Source: an uncultured Eubacteriales bacterium | GTDB lineage: Bacteria; Bacillota; Clostridia; Oscillospirales; CAG-272 | Direction: 5' to 3' | NCBI GenBank assembly: GCA_905201895.1 | Contig: CAJKPX010000040.1 | Coordinates: 1 to 18,301 of the forward strand | DNA: 18,301 nt | Shown: piece by piece, positions 7,130-11,709 of the stretch | Position numbering within the stretch: position 1 is the first letter of the stretch | Layout of the letters: the number at the start of each line of letters is the position of its first letter | Position numbers and translations under genes: made by a program | Notes under the pieces: generated by a model | Databases searched by the model: none | What the model was told of the DNA's origin: nothing | What the model saw: the letters and a program-made list of their open reading frames with translations, nothing else

Positions 7130-9489
7130 AGAAAGTGAATAAAATTATAATTTCCTGGATATTGGTATTTTCCTTGCTTTTTTGTGCTATCGTTCCTACC
7201 TTCGCGGCAGGAACGGGCGAGGAGTATATAAGCGATCTTCGTCTTGTGTACGCAGAGGACTATAACGAGGCAAAGGAAATTATCGCTGAGGGCGAATTCA
7301 AGGAGTATAAGGTCCTGAACGAGAACCTCAACGCAGATGCCGACGAGATTGGCGTATGGCTTGCATACAAGACCACGACCAACATTGAAGAAGCGATCAC
7401 CGACCTTGCCGTCATGCAGATGAACGGCGGTTACAGTGATGGTAACTACCAGGAAATGATCAAGCAGAGCTATGACGATTACGTAGCAATGGGTTTGATT
7501 TACCTGGATGCAATCAACTATTTTGTGGAAGCATACGACGCAGGGAATTACCTTGCAGAATCCGCTTTCCGTCAGCTTAACTTCTATAACGTTGTAAGCA
7601 ACGGCATTCCCAAGGAAGCAATCCCCACTTTTGAGGGCGAACGCCTTGGCGACATCTTCTATGAAGGAATTGATGAGTACGAGCTTGCAACCATCTTCTT
7701 CCAGGGTAACGTCCACGTGCTTAACAACGTTCGTTCGCTGCTTGCAATGGGTGTTTCCTACAACGAGGACGGCAAGGCATACCTTGATAAGGTAGGCGAT
7801 GCTGCAGCAGAGATGAAGGAAGATCCCACTGTATTCGAGGATGATGCGGAGGATCTGGATATGTATGCCTCCCTCATCGCGCCCTCCATCGGTGTGTTTG
7901 CTGATATGTTCAAGGAGCTTGCAAGCGTTGAAGATGAGCTCAATTACAAGGATGAAGACTTTACGGATGCAGAGGTCCGTTACTTGGAGTACTATACCAT
8001 TGCACAGAGAATGCGCAACGTTGAGTACCTTGACGGCAAGACCCTGTATCAGTTCTGCCTGGAATACGTACTTGACGAGGATGACTATTCCGAGTTGTAT
8101 CCTCTTGCCGCTGCTCTGAACGAGGGTCAGCAGGCAATGACCAAGGTGTTCCACTACTATGACGTGGTTCGTTACAGCGCATCGGACTATGCTGAGGAAG
8201 CTATGGAGGAAATCCTTGCTTCCATGGAAGAGAAGTACAGCGAAAATCCCTTCAACGTGTACGAGGGCGTTGACCGCTCCATTTATTATGGCACCTTTGC
8301 ACTGACCAGCGCAGCAGAGCGCGCAGATGCGTATACCGATGAAAACACCCTTGCGGATGCTTTCTTCGGTAAGGATTCTACGCTTGCAAGAGACGTATTC
8401 ATGTTTACGGGAGGCGCATCCATAATTCTTGTTGGATACGCTGTTTTGGATATTTCCAAGGAAGCTGCAAAGGTTGCAGCTGAAAAACTCACTGTAAAAA
8501 TGACGGAAAATACCTCGAAAATCGTTGAGGCGAGTGCAAGTACGAAAGGAATCTTCATGACTCATAACGCGGCTAATATGCCGATCGTGACAAATATGAG
8601 TTACGAATCTTATACAAATTATCTGATCAATCAGTACTTTGCTAACAGCACAGAGATTAGTGCCTCCGCTACTTTTGCCGATAAATTTGCATTCTTGCAG
8701 AAAAACTTCACAAAAGGATTCGAATCCAACCTTAGCGGAGTGGAGTCATATGTCGTGAAGGAGCAATATAGGTACTTTGAAAACATGAACTCTGCCATTG
8801 TGAAATCACAACAGCAGGCAGCCGGGATCAAGACCGATCAGCCTGTAGCGCAAGCTGCAACTGCTACTGCCTCCACCGGTGCCAAGATCTTTGCCGGTGT
8901 GCTTTACGTTGTCGGTGGTGCGCTGATGCTTTACTCCGCGTACAGCATCGTCATGACCTTCGTCAATTACTATCACCCCGACTACGAGGATATCCCGCTC
9001 TCCATGGTTGATTTGATCAACACCGTTGACGGCGACAGATACATCAAGTACGACGTTGTTTACGCGGCAGAAACCAACGAGGACGGCATTTACGAGGCGG
9101 CAGACCTCAATGCATTCGAGGCAAAGCGCTGGATCGCACTCTATTACACCAAGAGCTATGAGGCAGGCAAGCCTCTGCTGGCTGATGCGTTTGTTCTGAG
9201 TAATACCAACAATCAGCCCAAGGAAGGCTACACCCCCGTGCACCGCTTTGGTGAGGAAATTTGCTATGACCTCAACAAGTACAACTTCGATGGCGATACC
9301 AACATTTACCTCTCCGTCAAGCAGTCCAAGAATGAAAAGTTCGCATCTGCAGGCGTGCCTGAGGTTGTAGGCTCTATGTTTAGTGCCGGTTACTTGCTTC
9401 TTGCCGGCGGCATCGGTGCTGCGCTTGGTGTTGGCGGCACGTTCGTAACGCAGAGCATAATCAAGAAAAAAAGAGCCAAGGTGAAATAA
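7126..9489 (+). CDS. Secreted membrane-anchored paralogue of the upstream giant surface protein
   Basis: 787 aa. The ATG overlaps the TGA of the upstream gene (ATGA), with AGGGG at 7111-7115 as binding site, so the two are translationally coupled. The signal peptide ends near residues 27-28 (TFAA). Residues ~31-135 align with the start of the neighbour: both have a NLNxxxxxxGVWLxYxTTT motif (here ~66-85), then an AI-D motif and a helical segment containing FVEAYxxG. The middle is helical with a weak hydrophobic patch (~428-443). A membrane segment lies at ~586-616 (starting AKIFAGVLYVVGG). Residues ~640-735 match the neighbour's ~570-665, including YDLN(K/Q)-type strands and RFGEE/RFGEV. The end is a Gly/Ala-rich membrane helix (~749-780) with a KKKRAKVK tail. 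It therefore equals the first third of the giant protein plus its own anchor. Function unknown; the two may form a complex. Confidence 0.9.
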   Translation: MKKVNKIIISWILVFSLLFCAIVPTFAAGTGEEYISDLRLVYAEDYNEAKEIIAEGEFKEYKVLNENLNADADEIGVWLAYKTTTNIEEAITDLAVMQMNGGYSDGNYQEMIKQSYDDYVAMGLIYLDAINYFVEAYDAGNYLAESAFRQLNFYNVVSNGIPKEAIPTFEGERLGDIFYEGIDEYELATIFFQGNVHVLNNVRSLLAMGVSYNEDGKAYLDKVGDAAAEMKEDPTVFEDDAEDLDMYASLIAPSIGVFADMFKELASVEDELNYKDEDFTDAEVRYLEYYTIAQRMRNVEYLDGKTLYQFCLEYVLDEDDYSELYPLAAALNEGQQAMTKVFHYYDVVRYSASDYAEEAMEEILASMEEKYSENPFNVYEGVDRSIYYGTFALTSAAERADAYTDENTLADAFFGKDSTLARDVFMFTGGASIILVGYAVLDISKEAAKVAAEKLTVKMTENTSKIVEASASTKGIFMTHNAANMPIVTNMSYESYTNYLINQYFANSTEISASATFADKFAFLQKNFTKGFESNLSGVESYVVKEQYRYFENMNSAIVKSQQQAAGIKTDQPVAQAATATASTGAKIFAGVLYVVGGALMLYSAYSIVMTFVNYYHPDYEDIPLSMVDLINTVDGDRYIKYDVVYAAETNEDGIYEAADLNAFEAKRWIALYYTKSYEAGKPLLADAFVLSNTNNQPKEGYTPVHRFGEEICYDLNKYNFDGDTNIYLSVKQSKNEKFASAGVPEVVGSMFSAGYLLLAGGIGAALGVGGTFVTQSIIKKKRAKVK

Positions 9490-9507
9490 TCTGAGGCATA
9501 AAGCATG

Positions 9508-9540
9508 CATTCCAACGCCCTTTTTGGGGGCGTTGGAATG
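9508..9540. terminator. Perfect 13-bp inverted repeat after the surface operon
   Basis: Arms CATTCCAACGCCC (9508-9520) and its exact complement (9528-9540) enclose a 7-nt loop, 19 nt after the stop at 9489. No T tract follows, so this may be an mRNA 3' stabiliser or a weak terminator rather than a classical intrinsic terminator. Confidence 0.5.
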
Positions 9541-9563
9541 AGTGCGTTATAGAGACTTATGAA

Positions 9564-9605
9564 AAAAACGAAAGCAGTCCATTGGACTGCTTTTTCGTTT
9601 TTGGA
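9564..9605 (+). terminator. Rho-independent terminator
   Basis: Stem GCAGTCC/GGACTGC (9574-9580/9584-9590) with an ATT loop, then TTTTTCGTTTTT. An A-rich mirror (AAAAACGAAA) lies upstream, so it can work in both directions. It closes the surface-protein operon. Confidence 0.8.
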
Positions 9606-9780
9606 ACGATGTGTTCCGCAAGCGGAACGTGATGCGCACTTCGTGCGTGATGACGGCGTCGCCTTGTGATGTGCGCTGCGGCGCGTGAGGAAGGAACACA
9701 TCACATCACTTTGCGCTATCGGTGCAATACATCACTGTGCGATAGCACAACATCACTTGCCCATAAGGGCAAACATCACG
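9606..9780. repeat. Array of short hairpins separated by GTGAT/ATCAC spacers
   Basis: About seven small palindromes follow one another. The clearest are GTTCCGC-AA-GCGGAAC (9613-9628), CGCAC-TTC-GTGCG (9635-9647), GGCG-T-CGCC (9655-9663), GCGC-TGCG-GCGC (~9673-9684), TGTGC-GATA-GCACA and TTGCCC-ATAA-GGGCAA (~9735-9775). The separators read GTGATG in the left part and ACATCAC in the right part, turning over near 9690. GATGTGTTCC (9608-9617) and GGAACACATC (9693-9702) are exact complements, so the left half can also fold as one larger cruciform. No ORF is visible here. Confidence 0.75.
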
Positions 9781-9781
9781 C

Positions 9782-9810
9782 TTTACAAACTCCCAAATTT
9801 ATGCTATAAT
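9782..9810 (+). promoter_or_regulatory. Promoter of the AT-rich two-gene operon
   Basis: TTTACA (9782-9787), a 17-bp spacer and TATAAT (9805-9810) with an extended -10 TGC. The expected start point (~9817) excludes an upstream GTG start and supports translation from the ATG at 9836. Confidence 0.85.
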
Positions 9811-9835
9811 ATGGGTGAAAGAGAGGTGCTATCAT

Positions 9836-10399
9836 ATGAAAATGTTTTGGAAAGTATTGGGTATGGAAAATGATTTTTATACAACAAGTGCTTATTCCAA
9901 GATTGTTGACCGAAAAACAAATGTAACCTATGAAATAGGGGACGGTCAATTTTTTCTAAAGAAAGATTATCCTCAAAATATTATTGAAAATATTAATGAG
10001 TTTTTCGAGGAAAAGTTGCGCTATGGTTTTTATGGTGGTAGCGATGTCGAATATGATTACATTGAAAAGAAAGGCATTTTCGGAAAGACTAGACGAGTAT
10101 ATTTTAGTAAAAACATGTTAGGAAAAGAATACATAGGTCTTTGGGGGCTTTGGAAAATTGACGGTTTAGAGGTTTATACCGATATAGCTGCTGATTATAT
10201 TCGAGACAAATCTACAGGTATAGAATATGTCCGAGGAGAGAGAATACTTTTTCGAGGTGAAGATTTGACACCGTTTCCATTAGCTGAACACACAGATAAA
10301 TATGAGTTCATTTTTGAACAAAAAATTTTTGTAGGAAACAATGATTTGCAAGAAATACGAACAATATTAACCACAAACTCTATTTTTAATAAAAAATAA
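9836..10399 (+). CDS. Hypothetical protein, first gene of AT-rich operon
   Basis: 187 aa starting MKMFWKVLGMENDF. The ATG at 9836 is chosen because GAGAGG (9821-9826) lies 9 nt upstream and the promoter -10 ends at 9810. A GTG at 9815 in the same frame would fall at the transcription start. No signal peptide or membrane helix is visible. The protein is charged and aromatic-rich. It carries an internal duplication: residues ~19-46 (Y-S-K-I-V-D-R-K-T-N-V-T-Y, then FFLKKDYP) resemble residues ~119-147 (D-Y-I-R-D-K-S-T-G-I-E-Y, then ILFRGEDLTP), suggesting two copies of a small beta-rich domain. I do not recognise the family. Codon use is clearly more AT-rich than the surface operon or the downstream genes, a sign of transfer. 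It is 11 nt from the next gene, which is probably cotranscribed. Confidence 0.75.
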   Translation: MKMFWKVLGMENDFYTTSAYSKIVDRKTNVTYEIGDGQFFLKKDYPQNIIENINEFFEEKLRYGFYGGSDVEYDYIEKKGIFGKTRRVYFSKNMLGKEYIGLWGLWKIDGLEVYTDIAADYIRDKSTGIEYVRGERILFRGEDLTPFPLAEHTDKYEFIFEQKIFVGNNDLQEIRTILTTNSIFNKK

Positions 10400-10410
10400 G
10401 GAGGCGCATA

Positions 10411-10974
10411 ATGAATAACATTGTTTCTGTAAATATAGCAACAATTTTTGCTGACTCCAAAAAGAAACGCGGAGTTGAAAAGTACGCAGAAATTATAAAG
10501 TCTTTTTCTCTTGTAAATGTTACAACAGATAAAGACTTTCAAAGAAAATTCAATGGTTTTTATCGAGTTCGACGCAATTCTGAATGGCAAAATGTATTTT
10601 ACGATATCATGGAAAACGGTAAAACCGAGGATTTGACCTTCGAAGGCGTTCTTCAACAAATTTACAACAAAACAGGAAGAGTTGAAGCATCTTTTTCAAG
10701 CAAATTAATACATACCTTAAACCATAATATGCCTATATGGGATCAATTTGTCTTGCAAAATTTAAATTTGAAAATGCCTATCTGCAGCGGAGAAAAGAAA
10801 CTTCAGAATGCTATTTGTATCTATAGTGAAATTATACAATGGTATGAACAAGCATTATCTACATTTGAAATTAATCAAAAAATTCTTGAATTTGATGAAG
10901 TATTTCCTCAATACAGTTGGTTTAGTCAAACTAAAAAACTTGATTTCTTGCTATGGCAAATGCGTGACCGATAA
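10411..10974 (+). CDS. Hypothetical protein, second gene of AT-rich operon
   Basis: 187 aa, strong site AAGGAGG just upstream of the ATG at 10411. Only 11 nt separate it from the preceding stop, so it belongs to the same operon. It is soluble and largely helical, with no signal peptide. Distinctive blocks are NGFYRVRRNSEWQNVFYDIM (~residues 49-68), a VEASFSSKLIHTLNHNMPIWDQFVL block (~residues 91-115) and LDFLLWQMR at the C terminus. The block ending NxxxPIWDQFV has the look of a helical DNA-glycosylase-like or helix-hairpin-helix family, but this is only a resemblance and no catalytic residue can be assigned. It shares the low GC of its partner. The pair could be a defence or toxin-type cargo module; function is not established. 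Confidence 0.75.
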   Translation: MNNIVSVNIATIFADSKKKRGVEKYAEIIKSFSLVNVTTDKDFQRKFNGFYRVRRNSEWQNVFYDIMENGKTEDLTFEGVLQQIYNKTGRVEASFSSKLIHTLNHNMPIWDQFVLQNLNLKMPICSGEKKLQNAICIYSEIIQWYEQALSTFEINQKILEFDEVFPQYSWFSQTKKLDFLLWQMRDR

Positions 10975-11010
10975 TATAATTTGAATATAAATGAACGGTC
11001 AAGCTCGTGA

Positions 11011-11021
11011 GGTTCAAATCC
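11011..11021 (+). other. tRNA T-arm-like fragment
   Basis: GGTTCAAATCC at 11011-11021 matches the tRNA T-loop consensus. The flanking sequence does not make a proper 5-bp T stem, and no anticodon arm, D arm or CCA end is visible in the 75 nt upstream. It is either a tRNA remnant (as left by integration or excision at a tRNA gene) or chance. It falls at the right border of the AT-rich pair. Confidence 0.3.
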
Positions 11022-11080
11022 CGTAAGCAGTTTGTCAAAAATATCTTTTTTATAGCCCTTGCACAACAAAAAAGGAACTT

Positions 11081-11164
11081 TTGATTAAAATACGCGATTT
11101 GATGCAATCTGAGCGCATCATTGAAAAAGGAAAATGGATTGCCGGGATCGGCAGGGAGGACTGA
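11081..11164 (+). CDS. Possible mini-ORF (27 codons) overlapping the next RBS
   Basis: A TTG at 11081 preceded by AAAAAAGGA starts a frame reading L/M-IKIRDLMQSERIIEKGKW, then IAGIGRED and TGA (11162-11164). It runs across the binding site of the gene at 11167 and stops 2 nt before it, which would suit a coupled leader peptide. Equally it may be the broken end of a longer lost gene. Evidence is weak. Confidence 0.25.
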   Translation: MIKIRDLMQSERIIEKGKWIAGIGRED

Positions 11165-11166
11165 TT

Positions 11167-11469
11167 ATGACAACTTTACAGGATTTAGAGCGCATTGTTC
11201 CCGATCTGATCGAGCGATTGGAGCAGATCCGCCGAAATATGAGTCGATACAAAAAAATCAAAACCGATTTTCGCGCCGTCACGCTGATGCGTGAGATCGA
11301 GGCGAAAATCCGCCAGATCAAAAAGGTGCATGAGGCATATCGTGCCACCCCCTCCTATCGAAATAAGGATTTCGGTAATTGGGTAAACATGCAGGAGCAC
11401 TATATCAAAGAGTGCAAAGCAATTTACGATCGCATCATGGAATATGAAAGCGTAACGGGATACAATTGA
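11167..11469 (+). CDS. Small coiled-coil hypothetical protein
   Basis: 100 aa starting MTTLQDLERIVPDLIERLEQ. The ATG at 11167 is chosen over an in-frame ATG at 11134 because GGGAGGA (11154-11160) is 6 nt upstream. Residues ~1-65 read as amphipathic helices rich in E, R, K and I at heptad-like spacing (IERLEQIRRNMSRYKKI, MREIEAKIRQIKKVHEAY). Then comes a turn (ATPSYRNKDFGNW) and a last helix. No membrane segment, Cys pair or catalytic motif is seen. GC is higher than in the AT-rich pair and closer to the downstream genes. It ends 86 nt before a strong terminator and is probably monocistronic. I do not recognise the family. Confidence 0.65.
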   Translation: MTTLQDLERIVPDLIERLEQIRRNMSRYKKIKTDFRAVTLMREIEAKIRQIKKVHEAYRATPSYRNKDFGNWVNMQEHYIKECKAIYDRIMEYESVTGYN

Positions 11470-11532
11470 TCACCGCAGAGGCTACCGCCTCAAAAATATG
11501 AACATCTGTGATTTACCCGATCTTCTCGCACT

Positions 11533-11586
11533 GCCGTCTGTTCGGACGGCGCAAGGGGCTGTCTCAAATTTGAGATAGCCCTTTTT
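11533..11586 (+). terminator. Rho-independent terminator with preceding hairpin
   Basis: A first stem GCCGTC/GACGGC (11533-11538/11545-11550) is followed by a 13-bp stem GGGCTGTCTCAAA/TTTGAGATAGCCC (11556-11568/11569-11581, one G-U pair) and TTTTTGTTT. It ends the small coiled-coil gene and insulates the TIR gene downstream. Confidence 0.9.
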
Positions 11587-11648
11587 GTTTCAGATATCTC
11601 TCGAAAACCGAACAGATGCTCCTCATTTGCGGTGGAAGGAAAAATTTG

Positions 11649-11677
11649 TTGATTATTTTGTAAATGTGTGGTATAAT
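11649..11677 (+). promoter_or_regulatory. Promoter of the TIR-NTPase-HD gene
   Basis: TTGATT (11649-11654), 17-bp spacer, TATAAT (11672-11677) with extended -10 TGG. The leader is about 25 nt, with GGTGAGG just ahead of the ATG at 11710. The gene thus has its own promoter and does not depend on its neighbours. Confidence 0.8.
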
Positions 11678-11709
11678 AAACGTGATTAAAAACGAACGGT
11701 GAGGTTGCT

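Noticed and set aside
9815..9835. GTG start of the first AT-rich gene at 9815
   Set aside because: It would fall at or before the expected transcription start, and GAGAGG serves the ATG at 9836.
9490..9835. Transposon or insertion sequence explaining the palindromes
   Set aside because: No transposase frame, no target-site duplication and no paired terminal inverted repeats enclosing a gene were seen.
11470..11648. Hidden small gene in the gap after the coiled-coil gene
   Set aside because: No frame with a binding site was seen; the gap is filled by two hairpins, a terminator and the next promoter.
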